A model generated the notes under the pieces. It searched no databases. It worked only from the letters and a program-made list of their open reading frames with translations, and was not told the DNA's origin. The position numbers and the translations under genes are program-made. A stretch of 64,000 nucleotides of DNA, taken from positions 745,406-809,405 of the forward strand of contig NZ_VMBP01000001.1 in assembly GCF_007559435.1 (NCBI RefSeq). Direction: 5' to 3'. This DNA comes from Ancylobacter moscoviensis (lineage in GTDB: Bacteria > Pseudomonadota > Alphaproteobacteria > Rhizobiales > Xanthobacteraceae). Every line of letters begins with the position of its first letter. Within the stretch, counting starts at the first letter, position 1. This document shows positions 1 through 7,846 of the stretch, piece after piece.

Positions 1-102
1 GGTGCCGAACAGTGCCGCGACGCCGGCATCACGCGCGAAGCCGAGCACCCGCGAGGCGAGGGTGAGGAGCGCGACGGTGGAGGCGTGGCGGATGAGGGCC
101 AT
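1..102 (-). CDS. murJ: Lipid II flippase MurJ, N-terminal fragment
   Basis: Only the first 34 codons lie in the window; the gene runs off the left edge. The translation starts MALIRHAST and continues with LASRVLGFARD, the signature opening of the MurJ/MviN family, where the first helix carries an SRxLGFxRD motif. MurJ moves lipid II across the inner membrane for peptidoglycan synthesis. It is transcribed away from the adenosine kinase gene, with a 138-base gap between the two starts. Identification rests on this short but characteristic N-terminus. Confidence 0.8.
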   Translation of the reverse strand, partial: MALIRHASTVALLTLASRVLGFARDAGVAALFGT

Positions 103-240
103 CGGCTAGCAATAGTCAGACGGCAGGAGAAGGGAAAGCCGCCACGCGGCGGCGCGCGCAAGCGTTGCGGGGGAGCCCCCCGTCTGCTACCGCGAAACCG
201 CCCGCCTCTTGTGAACGAACCATCCAGGGAAAGTCCGTCC

Positions 241-1239
241 ATGACCGACCAGCAGCTCGACGTGATCGGCTTCGGCAACGCCATCGTCGACGTCCTCGCC
301 CGTGCCGAGCCCGCCTTCCTCGACCGGCACGGCATGCGCAAGGGCGGCATGACCCTGATCGACGAGGAGCGCGCCGAGACGGTCTACGGCGCGATGGGGC
401 CGGGCGTGGAAATCTCCGGCGGCTCGGCCGCCAACACCGTGGTTGGCGTCGCCGCGCTTGGTGGCCGCGCCGGCTTCGTCGGCAAGGTGCGCGACGACGA
501 GCTCGGCGGCATCTTCGCCCATGACATCCGCGCCGCCGGCGTCGCCTATGCGACCCCCGCCGCTACCACCGGCCCGACCACGGCGCGCTGCCTCATCCTG
601 GTGACGCCGGACGGCGAGCGCACCATGAACACCTATCTCGGCGCGGCGCAGGACCTCTCCCCCGCCGATGTGGACGAGAACCTCGTCGCTTCCGCCGCCG
701 TCACCTATCTCGAAGGCTATCTGTGGGATCCGCCGGCGGCGAAGGATGCCTTCCTCAAGGCGGCCGGCATCGCCCACCGGGCGGGGCGCACCGTGTCGCT
801 GACCCTCTCGGACGCCTTCTGCGTCGGGCGCTACCGGAGCGAGTTCCTCACCCTGATGCGCGAGGGCACGGTCGATCTCGTCTTCGCCAACGAGGCGGAG
901 CTGATGTCGCTCTACGAGACCGATTTCGACGCCGCGCTCGCGCGGCTGCGCGGCGACGTGAAGCGCGCGGTCGTCACCCGCAGCGAGAAGGGCGCGCTGG
1001 CGGTGACGGCGGACGAGACCGCCGCGGTCCCGGCCTTCCCCGTGGCGAAGGTGGTGGACACGACCGGCGCGGGCGACCTGTTCGCCGCCGGCTACCTGCA
1101 CGGCTTCGCCAAAGGCTTTCCGGCCGAGGATTGCCTGAAGCTCGGCGCGCTGTGCGCCTCCGAGATCATCGGCCATATCGGCGCCCGGCCCGAGCGCAAG
1201 CTGAAGGAGTTCGCGCAGGAGAACGGGCTCCGGGTCTGA
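241..1239 (+). CDS. Adenosine kinase, PfkB/ribokinase family
   Basis: A 332-residue PfkB-family sugar kinase. The N-terminal glycine motif (SGGSAANT, about 59-66) and the C-terminal PfkB signature with catalytic base (DTTGAGD, about 273-279) are both intact. Alphaproteobacterial relatives of this length are annotated as adenosine kinase, which phosphorylates adenosine to AMP with ATP in the cytoplasm. Substrate is inferred from overall family resemblance; other nucleosides or sugars are possible. The ATG at 241 was chosen because the PfkB domain begins directly after it; upstream in-frame sequence looks non-coding. Confidence 0.85.
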   Translation: MTDQQLDVIGFGNAIVDVLARAEPAFLDRHGMRKGGMTLIDEERAETVYGAMGPGVEISGGSAANTVVGVAALGGRAGFVGKVRDDELGGIFAHDIRAAGVAYATPAATTGPTTARCLILVTPDGERTMNTYLGAAQDLSPADVDENLVASAAVTYLEGYLWDPPAAKDAFLKAAGIAHRAGRTVSLTLSDAFCVGRYRSEFLTLMREGTVDLVFANEAELMSLYETDFDAALARLRGDVKRAVVTRSEKGALAVTADETAAVPAFPVAKVVDTTGAGDLFAAGYLHGFAKGFPAEDCLKLGALCASEIIGHIGARPERKLKEFAQENGLRV

Positions 1240-1255
1240 GCCGCGCCGCGCGGAT

Positions 1256-1288
1256 AAAAGAACAGGCCGGCGAGGGGGCGCCGGCCTG
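1256..1288 (-). terminator. Rho-independent terminator after the DUF2076 gene
   Basis: A 10-base-pair perfect inverted repeat (CAGGCCGGCG / CGCCGGCCTG, six-base loop) sits between the convergent adenosine kinase and DUF2076 genes. Read on the minus strand it is followed by TTCTTTTA, so it fits the end of the DUF2076 transcript. On the plus strand it has no T tract but could still act as a 3' hairpin. Confidence 0.65.
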
Positions 1289-1341
1289 CGGAAGTTGAGC
1301 GGCGGACCTTTGGAACCTGCCGCTCCGGTTGGGCGGCGAGA

Positions 1342-2076
1342 TCAGATGTCCTCGCCGCTGTCGAACCAGCCGCCGCCGCCGAAGAAGCCGCCATCATCGG
1401 CGGCGGAGATGTCTTCCGCGCCGGTGTCCTGCGTGCCGTCATCCTGCGCGCCGGTGTCGGGCTCGGCTGCGGCGGGCTCGGCCGGCGCTTCCGCCGCCTT
1501 GGCCTCGCTGCCGCCGAACATGCCGGCGATGGCGTTGCCGAGCAGCACGCCGCCCGCCACGCCCATCGCGGTCTGCGCCGCGCCGGCCAAGAAACCGCCG
1601 CCGCCGCCGAAGCCGCCCGGGCGCCCGAAGGCGCCGGGCTGCACGCCGGGAGCTGCCTGACCGGGGCCGCCGGCCGGCGCTCCCGACCGCCACGCCGGCG
1701 GCGCGTCGGCGGGAATGCCGGGATTGCCGCCATAAGGCGCGGCGGGGCGGCCCACCGACGGCACCGGGCTGCGCCGGGCCGGCGGCTGCTGGCCGGAGCC
1801 GAACAGGCTGCCGAACAGGCCGCCGCCGGAGGCGGGGCGGGCCTCCTGCGCCTGTTGCGCCTGCGCTTCCAGCTCCTGGATGCGGGCCTGCGCCTGCTGC
1901 AGTGCGTAGTCCTGCATCACGATGGTCTGCGCCATCAGATAGGGCGCGCCGGGCTGCTGGGCGATGCGCTGGGCGATGAAGCCCTCGGCTTCCGCGTCGC
2001 GCGGGCCGGTCTGGCGCTCGACCTCGCCGAGCTTGGCGAACAGGCCATCAATGGCCTGACGGTCCTGATCGTTCAT
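1342..2076 (-). CDS. DUF2076 domain protein
   Basis: A 244-residue protein. The N-terminal 75 or so residues (MNDQDRQAIDGLF, then QPGAPYLMAQTIVMQD) match the DUF2076 family: a helical segment followed by a coiled-coil QAQARIQELEAQAQQAQ stretch. The middle is Gly/Pro-rich, with a glycine-rich hydrophobic segment (about 165-190) that could cross a membrane. The tail is acidic and ends in glycine and tryptophan (GGGGWFDSGEDI). Function is unknown in the family. It follows the Bax-inhibitor-like gene by 32 bases on the same strand and is probably cotranscribed with it and the sigma/anti-sigma pair. Confidence 0.8.
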   Translation of the reverse strand: MNDQDRQAIDGLFAKLGEVERQTGPRDAEAEGFIAQRIAQQPGAPYLMAQTIVMQDYALQQAQARIQELEAQAQQAQEARPASGGGLFGSLFGSGQQPPARRSPVPSVGRPAAPYGGNPGIPADAPPAWRSGAPAGGPGQAAPGVQPGAFGRPGGFGGGGGFLAGAAQTAMGVAGGVLLGNAIAGMFGGSEAKAAEAPAEPAAAEPDTGAQDDGTQDTGAEDISAADDGGFFGGGGWFDSGEDI

Positions 2077-2108
2077 GTCGGTCTCCTCCGTTCAACCGTT
2101 CCGGCCGC

Positions 2109-2828
2109 CTACTCCCGCTCGCCGGTGAAGTTGAGCAGCAGCTGGAAGATGTTGACGAAATTCAGATAGAGCGAGAACGCGCCGAAGACGGCGAGCTTCT
2201 GCTGCGATTCGGCGTCGAAATTGTCGGCGTACTGCTCCTTGATCGACTGGGTGTCCCACGCGGTCAGGCCGACGAAGACCAGGATGCCGACCACGGACAC
2301 GATGAACTGCAGCATGGTCGAGCCGAGGAAGATGTTGACCAGGCTGGCGATCACCACGCCGATCAGGCCCATGATGAGGAAGGAGCCGAACTGCGAGAGG
2401 TCGCGCTTCGTCGTGTAGCCATAGAGGCTGGTGGCGCCGAACATCGCCGCCGCGATGAAGAAGGTGCGGGCGATCGAGGTGCCGGTGAAGACGAGGAAGA
2501 TGGAGGCCATGGAAAGCCCCATCACGCCGCAGAAGGCCCAGAACATGGTCTGCGCGGTGCTGCCCGACATCGACTGGATGCGGAACGAGAAGAACAGCAC
2601 GAAGGCGAGCGGCGCCAGCATCACCACCCACTTCAGCGGGGTGGAGAAGATCGGCACGTAGAGCGCCGGCGTGGTGCCGACGACGAAGGCGACGACGCCC
2701 GTCAGGACGAGGCCGAGCGCCATGTAGTTGTAGACGCGCAGCATGTGCCGGCGCAGGCCCTCGTCGAAGACGGCCTGGTCGACGGGCGCGGTGCGCGACC
2801 ACTGGAAGCCGGGATTCGGCATGCTCAT
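2109..2828 (-). CDS. Bax inhibitor-1/YccA family membrane protein
   Basis: A 239-residue integral membrane protein with about seven hydrophobic segments and the BI-1/TMBIM layout: cytoplasmic N-terminus, closely packed helices, a late GLTAWDTQSIKEQY segment and a charged C-terminus. Bacterial members (YbhL/YccA-like) are proposed calcium-leak channels or modulators of membrane proteases; the exact role here is unknown. It lies 27 bases downstream of the anti-sigma gene and 32 bases upstream of the DUF2076 gene, all on the minus strand, suggesting a membrane-stress operon. Confidence 0.88.
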   Translation of the reverse strand: MSMPNPGFQWSRTAPVDQAVFDEGLRRHMLRVYNYMALGLVLTGVVAFVVGTTPALYVPIFSTPLKWVVMLAPLAFVLFFSFRIQSMSGSTAQTMFWAFCGVMGLSMASIFLVFTGTSIARTFFIAAAMFGATSLYGYTTKRDLSQFGSFLIMGLIGVVIASLVNIFLGSTMLQFIVSVVGILVFVGLTAWDTQSIKEQYADNFDAESQQKLAVFGAFSLYLNFVNIFQLLLNFTGERE

Positions 2829-2855
2829 GTCAGTCTCCTGTGAGAAGCAAGTGGG

Positions 2856-3656
2856 TCAGTAGAGCGAGCGGACAAGCCGTGCGGCCGCCCGGTCGAGATC
2901 GCGCGTGCCGGCCTGCGGGCCGCTGCGGGCGACGAGGGCGTAGGCCACCTCGCCCACCTGCCAGTAGGCGGCGGTAAGATCGTCCTTCGGCACGGTGGTG
3001 GCGGGCACGACATCGAAGCCGCCCGGCCGCACCGCGAAGAGCGACACCGTGCCGAGGTCCCCGGTGCGCACCGCCATCTCGACGCTGGGGCCGAAGGCGG
3101 AGGGGAAGACCTGCACGTCCTCCACCTTCCAGTCGTCCGGCAGCGCCGGCATGACGATGGCGGTGGCGGCGCGGATCTCGGCGGGGTCGTAATGGCTGGC
3201 GCCGGGCTGCGAGGGCATGGCGGCGCGCACCAGGGCCGTCTGGTGGGCGCGCAGCGCGTCCTCGACATAGGCCGGCGGCAGGCCGGAGGCGACGACGCGG
3301 CTGACGCCGAGATGGCCGAACTGGGCGTTGGCGAACCAGCCGGCGCCGACGAGCAGCGCCACCATGGCGGCGGCGCGCAGCCCGCGGAACCAGCGCTCGC
3401 GCGACAGCGCGCCCTCCAGCCGCCGGGCGGCTTCCGCCGTGGCCAGCCGGGCGCTTCCCGCCGAGGCGCGGCGGGGCGGCTCGGCGAGGGCGAGGCGCAG
3501 CTCGTCGCGGATGCGCAGATCCGCCATCACCCGCGACGCGGCCGCCGGATGGGCGCTGAGATGGGCCTCGACGTCGATGCGCCGCGCGACCGCGAGCTGG
3601 TCGTCGACATAGGCCTGCAGGTCGTCGTCGGAGACGGGGTCAACGGGTCGGGTCAT
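2856..3656 (-). CDS. Transmembrane anti-sigma factor
   Basis: A 266-residue protein whose first 55 residues (DDDLQAYVDDQL, EAHLSAHPAAASRV) form the short helical anti-sigma domain seen in RsiW-like regulators. A single transmembrane helix follows at about 92-112 and then a roughly 150-residue periplasmic domain. The zinc-binding HxxxCxxC motif of ZAS-type anti-sigmas is absent; the equivalent place reads HLSAHP. The start at 3656 overlaps the sigma gene's 3' end by 17 bases, indicating translational coupling. Inferred role: hold the adjacent ECF sigma factor at the membrane until an envelope signal releases it. Confidence 0.78.
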   Translation of the reverse strand: MTRPVDPVSDDDLQAYVDDQLAVARRIDVEAHLSAHPAAASRVMADLRIRDELRLALAEPPRRASAGSARLATAEAARRLEGALSRERWFRGLRAAAMVALLVGAGWFANAQFGHLGVSRVVASGLPPAYVEDALRAHQTALVRAAMPSQPGASHYDPAEIRAATAIVMPALPDDWKVEDVQVFPSAFGPSVEMAVRTGDLGTVSLFAVRPGGFDVVPATTVPKDDLTAAYWQVGEVAYALVARSGPQAGTRDLDRAAARLVRSLY

Positions 3657-4224
3657 CCGCACCTCCAACAATGCGCAAACGGGTGGGAGCCGCCGCTTCC
3701 GCGCCATCCTCGATAGCACGCAGCGTGGCGCGGGCGCGCGACAGGCGCGACATCAGCGTGCCCTGCGGGATGCCCAGCGTGGCTGCGGCCTCGGCATAGC
3801 CGAGCCCCTCGATGGCCACGAGGTGCAGCGCCGCGCGCTGTTCCTCCGGCAGGGCCATGAAGGCGTCGCGCACCTGGGCGAGGCGCAGGTGATGCTCCTG
3901 CGCGGGCGCGCTGACGGTTTCGGCGAGCGCCTGGCTTTCCGCCTCGCGCCGCGCCTCGGCGGTGCGCGAGCGGCGGCGGTCGACGAAGACGTTGTGCAGC
4001 ACCGAGAGCAGCCAGCCGCGCAGGCCCTTGCCGCCAGCGCCGCGTTCCGTCTCGAAGCTGCCCCGCCGCTCATAGGCGCGCACCAGCGCGTCATGGACGA
4101 GGTCCTCGGCGTCGGTGTCGTCCCGCGTCAGCGCGCGCGCGTAGCGGCGCATGACGGGGAGCTGCCCCATCACATCGAACCTCGACGCCCTGCCGGACTG
4201 GCCGCTGGCCTGATCGCGCCTCAT
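3640..4224 (-). CDS. ECF-family RNA polymerase sigma factor
   Basis: A 194-residue group 4 sigma factor. Region 2 spans about 22-90 (DAEDLVHDALVRAYERR, then GWLLSVLHNVFVDRRR). Region 4 spans about 112-170 (LPEEQRAALHLVAIEGLGY, then GIPQGTLMSRLSRARATL). The next gene encodes its presumed anti-sigma and overlaps it. No PhyR or NepR gene is visible nearby, so this is probably not the EcfG general-stress sigma, although the promoter specificity cannot be read from the sequence. It heads a likely four-gene operon with the Bax-inhibitor-like and DUF2076 genes. Confidence 0.9.
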   Translation of the reverse strand: MRRDQASGQSGRASRFDVMGQLPVMRRYARALTRDDTDAEDLVHDALVRAYERRGSFETERGAGGKGLRGWLLSVLHNVFVDRRRSRTAEARREAESQALAETVSAPAQEHHLRLAQVRDAFMALPEEQRAALHLVAIEGLGYAEAAATLGIPQGTLMSRLSRARATLRAIEDGAEAAAPTRLRIVGGADDPTR

Positions 4225-4293
4225 GACCCGTATACGGAGCCGCCCGGCTTCCTATTCCCGCCGCCGCGAAAAAATCCGCGAGGCACGGTCGGC

Positions 4294-4318
4294 GGAACAG
4301 GAGGCGGGCCCGTCCGTT
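4294..4318 (+). promoter_or_regulatory. EcfG-type promoter match with no obvious target
   Basis: GGAAC at 4294-4298 and CGTT at 4315-4318 are separated by exactly 16 bases, the consensus of the alphaproteobacterial general stress sigma factor EcfG. It reads to the right, away from the ECF sigma gene, into a stretch without a recognisable gene. It could drive a small RNA or be a chance match. Confidence 0.35.
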
Positions 4319-4530
4319 CTCCCTTTCATCATCAGCTTACCGATGGTGCAGGAGCTTTTCGGCCGGGCCATGACGATATTTCGCGATCCCACGATCGGTC
4401 GCCATCACCCGCCGGGCCTCTGCCCGACGATGCCTGCAACAGCCGGCCGTGCGGGGAGCGGCTTCGTCGGCGGCTGCGCCCGTCGCGCCGCCTTTGACGT
4501 GGCAGGTACGGCATCCTCCATCGTCCGGAA

Positions 4531-4578
4531 CGGCCGGTGCCGGCCGGAGAAGGGGGAGATCCCGTCCGGCACCGGCCG
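4531..4578. repeat. 13-bp perfect inverted repeat
   Basis: Arms CGGCCGGTGCCGG (4531-4543) and CCGGCACCGGCCG (4566-4578) enclose a 22-base loop that can itself pair as GGG/CCC. The stem could end a transcript from either side, but neither side has a T tract. Confidence 0.5.
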
Positions 4579-4767
4579 ACGCGCGCCTTACTCGGCGGCG
4601 TGCGGGTTCACCCGCGCCTCCGCCAGCCTGGGCAGCTTGGCGTCGGCGCTCATCTCTTCATCGAGGTTCTTCAGCGGCCGAACGGATGGAAAACCGGCGG
4701 GGGCGGCGAACGTTCCCGAAACACATTCATGCCCTTCGCTGCGGGTACGGCTTCACGTGCCTGCCGC

Positions 4768-5229
4768 TCACATTGACGGCTGTATGGGCGCGCTCGGCGG
4801 CAGGTCGATCGGCGTCGGAGCCGGCTCGTCCTGAGGCTCGTCGACGTCCGGCGTGATGCTCGGGTCGGGATCCGGCGGCGTGACCGGATCGTCGATCTCC
4901 GGGATGCGGCGATCGGGCGGCGGCTCGCGGGGCGGCGGCTGCTGAGGTTCGCGGCCGGCTGCCACGCTGTCGCCTGCCACGCCGTTGCCTGCAACGCTGC
5001 CGCCCGGCCGGGGCGGCGGTGGTGCGGGCGGCGGATCGCTCACGTCAGGAGGCACCGGATCGCGCACGCCCGGCACGTCGGGATCGCGGATGGGCGGCTG
5101 CACCGGATCGCGGATCGGCGCGGGATCGGGCACCGGATTGACGTCGGGCGCCGGATTGACGTCGGGTATGGGAGGCACGCCGGGCGCGGGTGCGTCGGGC
5201 CTCTCGGGGGTCGACGGGTGCGGGGTCAT
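4768..5229 (-). CDS. Proline-rich repeat protein of unknown function
   Basis: A 153-residue low-complexity protein rich in Pro, Asp, Arg and Val. It has short degenerate repeats of the type DVNPxPD and IRDPxxPxxRDP, no signal peptide and no transmembrane helix. The start at 5229 is fixed by a strong GGAGGAG ribosome-binding site seven bases upstream; an in-frame ATG 12 codons earlier has none and lies at the predicted transcription start. A consensus EcfG promoter lies just upstream (5264-5288). Similar Pro/Asp-rich small proteins turn up among stress-induced genes, but no family is recognised. Proposed role: an intrinsically disordered stress protein (inference only). Confidence 0.6.
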   Translation of the reverse strand: MTPHPSTPERPDAPAPGVPPIPDVNPAPDVNPVPDPAPIRDPVQPPIRDPDVPGVRDPVPPDVSDPPPAPPPPRPGGSVAGNGVAGDSVAAGREPQQPPPREPPPDRRIPEIDDPVTPPDPDPSITPDVDEPQDEPAPTPIDLPPSAPIQPSM

Positions 5230-5263
5230 GGAAAGCTCCTCCCGTTCGGGCGGCATCGGAATC

Positions 5264-5288
5264 AACGTCCCCTCCTCCGGTGGGTTCC
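5264..5288 (-). promoter_or_regulatory. EcfG general-stress promoter for the proline-rich gene
   Basis: Read on the minus strand, GGAAC (5288-5284) and CGTT (5267-5264) are 16 bases apart, a full match to the GGAAC-N16/17-CGTT promoter of EcfG-type sigma factors. The expected transcription start near 5257 leaves a short leader of about 28 bases with a strong Shine-Dalgarno sequence before the ATG at 5229. Confidence 0.65.
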
Positions 5289-5374
5289 GACCCCGACTTC
5301 AGACGGCCCCTTGCCCGACGGAGCGGGGCGCTATAAGCGGCTGCAGGGCACGGGCGAATGGAACGGTTTCCCGC

Positions 5375-6577
5375 ATGCAGGACGGTTCGCACAGCATCGT
5401 TTCAAACGGCGTTCTGACATCCCTCGCGGCACAGGCGGCGGAGCTGACGCAATGGCGCCGCGTGCTGCACGCCATGCCCGAGACCGCCTTCGAGGAGCGC
5501 CGCACCTCGGCCTTCGTGGCGGAAAAGCTGGAGAGCTTCGGTCTTGCCGTGCACCGTGGCCTCGCCGGCACCGGCTTGGTGGCGACGCTGAAGGGGCGCG
5601 GGGGCGAGGGGCCCGCCATCGGGCTGCGCGCCGACATGGACGCGCTCGACATCCACGAGGCGACCAACCTTCCCTGGCGCTCGGATACGCCCGGCAAGAT
5701 GCACGCCTGCGGGCATGACGGGCACATGACCATGCTGCTCGGCGCCGCGCGGCACCTCAGCCGGAACCCCGATTTCGCCGGCACCGTGCATTTCATCTTC
5801 CAGCCCGCCGAGGAGAACGAGGGCGGGGGCAAGGTGATGGTGGAGCGGGGGCTGTTCGACCTGTTCCCGATGCAGGCGGTCTATGGCCTGCACAATTGGC
5901 CCAACGCGCCCTTCGGCACCTTCCTCGGTCGGCCGGGGCCGATGTTCGCGGCCTTCGACATCTTCGAGGTGAAGGTGATCGGGCGCGGCGCGCATGCCGC
6001 CATGCCCCAGCGCGGCATCGACCCGGTGCTCGCGGCCTCGCTGATCGTCGCCCAGCTCCAGTCCGTCGTCGCCCGCTCGGTGAGCCCGCAGGAGGCGGCG
6101 GTGGTCACCGTCACCCAGATCCATGGCGGCGACACCTGGAACGTGATCCCGGACGAGGTGGTGCTGCGCGGCACGGCGCGCACCTTCACCGCGCAGGTGC
6201 GCGACCTCGTGGAGGAGCGCTTCCGCGCCATCGTCGAGGGCGTCTGCGCGGCGCAGGGCGCGCGGGCCGAGATCCGCTACGAGCGGCGCTACCCGGCGCT
6301 GGTCAACCACGGTGCGGAATTCGACGCGGCGCTGGCGGCGGCGCGCGCCACGGCCGGCGACCGGGTGATCGCCGATTTCGAGCCGATCATGGCGGCGGAG
6401 GACTTCGCCTATATGCTGGAGGCGGTGCCGGGCGCCTATCTCTGCCTCGCCAGCGGTCCCGGCCCGAACCTGCACAACGCCCAGTACGACTTCAACGACG
6501 AGCTGCTGCCCGTCGGCGCCAGCTACTGGGTCAATCTGGTCCATTCCCTGCTGCCGGTGGCCGATCCGGCGCCCTGA
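5375..6577 (+). CDS. M20 family metallo-amidohydrolase (aminoacylase/hippurate hydrolase type)
   Basis: A 400-residue M20D-type peptidase/amidohydrolase. Metal-binding motifs are in order: GLRADMDALD (about 83-92), HACGHDGH (110-117) and QPAEEN. A dimerisation domain follows, then a C-terminal catalytic lobe with IMAAEDFAYM. Family members hydrolyse N-acyl amino acids, hippurate or indole-3-acetyl amino acids using two metal ions; the exact substrate cannot be read. The ATG at 5375 starts just before the conserved domain, and longer in-frame sequence overlaps the divergent proline-rich gene and its promoter. An MFS transporter follows 18 bases later, perhaps importing or exporting the substrate. 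Confidence 0.88.
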   Translation: MQDGSHSIVSNGVLTSLAAQAAELTQWRRVLHAMPETAFEERRTSAFVAEKLESFGLAVHRGLAGTGLVATLKGRGGEGPAIGLRADMDALDIHEATNLPWRSDTPGKMHACGHDGHMTMLLGAARHLSRNPDFAGTVHFIFQPAEENEGGGKVMVERGLFDLFPMQAVYGLHNWPNAPFGTFLGRPGPMFAAFDIFEVKVIGRGAHAAMPQRGIDPVLAASLIVAQLQSVVARSVSPQEAAVVTVTQIHGGDTWNVIPDEVVLRGTARTFTAQVRDLVEERFRAIVEGVCAAQGARAEIRYERRYPALVNHGAEFDAALAAARATAGDRVIADFEPIMAAEDFAYMLEAVPGAYLCLASGPGPNLHNAQYDFNDELLPVGASYWVNLVHSLLPVADPAP

Positions 6578-6595
6578 ACCCAAGAGTCCCATAAA

Positions 6596-7843
6596 GTGAC
6601 TGCCGCCGCTCCCGCTGCTCCGCTGCCGCCGCCGGGCGGACGCAGCCTGTTCATCACCGGGCTCGGCGTCGGGCAGGTGTGCTCCTGGGGCACGCTCTAT
6701 TACAGCTTCCCGCAGATCGCGCAGGCGATGAGCGTCGATCTCGGCTGGTCGAAGGCCGAGCTCTACGGCGCCGCCACGCTGGGACTCGCGCTGGCGGGGC
6801 TCGTCGCCTATCCGGTCGGCGCGGCCATCGACCGCGGGCACGGCCGGGCGATCATGGCCGGCGGCTCGCTGCTGGCGGGGCTGCTCTTCCTGCTGTGGGC
6901 GCAGGTCGATGGCAAGGCGCTGTTCTATCTCGCGGTGGCCGGCATCGGCGCCATGCAGGCGGCGACGCTCTACGATCCCGCCTTCGCCGTCATCGCCCGC
7001 CGCGCCGGCCCCCTGCACGCCCGCGCCGGCATCACCGCGCTGACGCTGTGGGGCGGCTTCGCCTCGACCGTGTTCATCCCGCTGATCCAGCTCCTGCTCG
7101 ACACGGTCGGCTGGCGCCACACGCTCATCGTGCTCGGCGCGATCAACATCCTGGTCTGCGCGAGCGTGAACGTCCTCACCATCGATGCCTCCCGCGATGC
7201 CGTCGCGCCGCGTAGCGCAGGCCGTGCCATGACGCCCGGCCGCTCGGTCATCGCGGGCGTGATCCGCCAGCCGGTGTTCTGGGCCCTCGCGATCGCCTTC
7301 ACCGCCTATGCGGCGATGTTCTCCGGCTTCACCTTCCACGCCTATCCGCTGCTGGTGGAGCGCGGCTTCGACACCGCGACCGTGGTGAGCGCGCTGGCGC
7401 TGATCGGGCCGGCGCAGGTGGCCGGACGGATCGCCGTCTCGGTGCTGGCGCCGCGCGCGCCGGTGCGCGTGGTCGGCTCGGTCATCGTCGCGGTGTTCCC
7501 GCTCGCCTTCCTGGCGCTGGAGCTGATGCCGCCGGCCTTCGTCTTTGTGGCGCTGTTCGGGCTCGCCTTCGGCTCGGTCAACGGCATCATGACCATCGTG
7601 CGCGGGCTGGTCGTGCCGGAGCTGCTGACCCGCCGGGCCTATGGCGCGGTGAACGGCGCGCTGGCGATGCCGGCGACGGTCTCGCGCGCCCTGGCGCCGG
7701 CCGGCATGGCGGCGCTGTGGACGGCGGCCGGCTCCTACGACGCCGTGCTCATGGCGGTGATCGCCGTCGCCCTCGTGATGGCCGTCGGCTTCTGGGCGGC
7801 CGCCCTGATGGCGAAGCCCTTCGAGGAAGCGGTCGAGGAATAG
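6596..7843 (+). CDS. MFS transporter
   Basis: A 415-residue major facilitator with about twelve transmembrane segments in two halves, joined by a cytoplasmic loop near residues 200-215. The helix 2-3 loop reads GAAIDRGHGR, the usual DRxGRR-like position. The start is a GTG at 6596, since no in-frame ATG fits. It begins 18 bases after the amidohydrolase stop, so a two-gene operon is likely. A substrate such as an acyl amino acid or organic acid would fit the context but is not shown by the sequence. Confidence 0.85.
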   Translation: MTAAAPAAPLPPPGGRSLFITGLGVGQVCSWGTLYYSFPQIAQAMSVDLGWSKAELYGAATLGLALAGLVAYPVGAAIDRGHGRAIMAGGSLLAGLLFLLWAQVDGKALFYLAVAGIGAMQAATLYDPAFAVIARRAGPLHARAGITALTLWGGFASTVFIPLIQLLLDTVGWRHTLIVLGAINILVCASVNVLTIDASRDAVAPRSAGRAMTPGRSVIAGVIRQPVFWALAIAFTAYAAMFSGFTFHAYPLLVERGFDTATVVSALALIGPAQVAGRIAVSVLAPRAPVRVVGSVIVAVFPLAFLALELMPPAFVFVALFGLAFGSVNGIMTIVRGLVVPELLTRRAYGAVNGALAMPATVSRALAPAGMAALWTAAGSYDAVLMAVIAVALVMAVGFWAAALMAKPFEEAVEE

Positions 7844-7846
7844 GGC

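Larger units (their letters stand above)
4225..4767. other. Gene-less 0.54-kb interval with promoter-like and hairpin signals
   Basis: No reading frame here looks like a normal gene. It contains a GGAAC-N16-CGTT element (4294-4318, plus strand), a large inverted repeat (4531-4578) and, ten bases from that repeat on the minus strand, the end of a short open frame finishing NPHAAE-stop at 4588. Its only ATG (4653) would give 21 residues. That small frame has no good ribosome-binding site, and I do not call it a gene. Confidence 0.5.
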
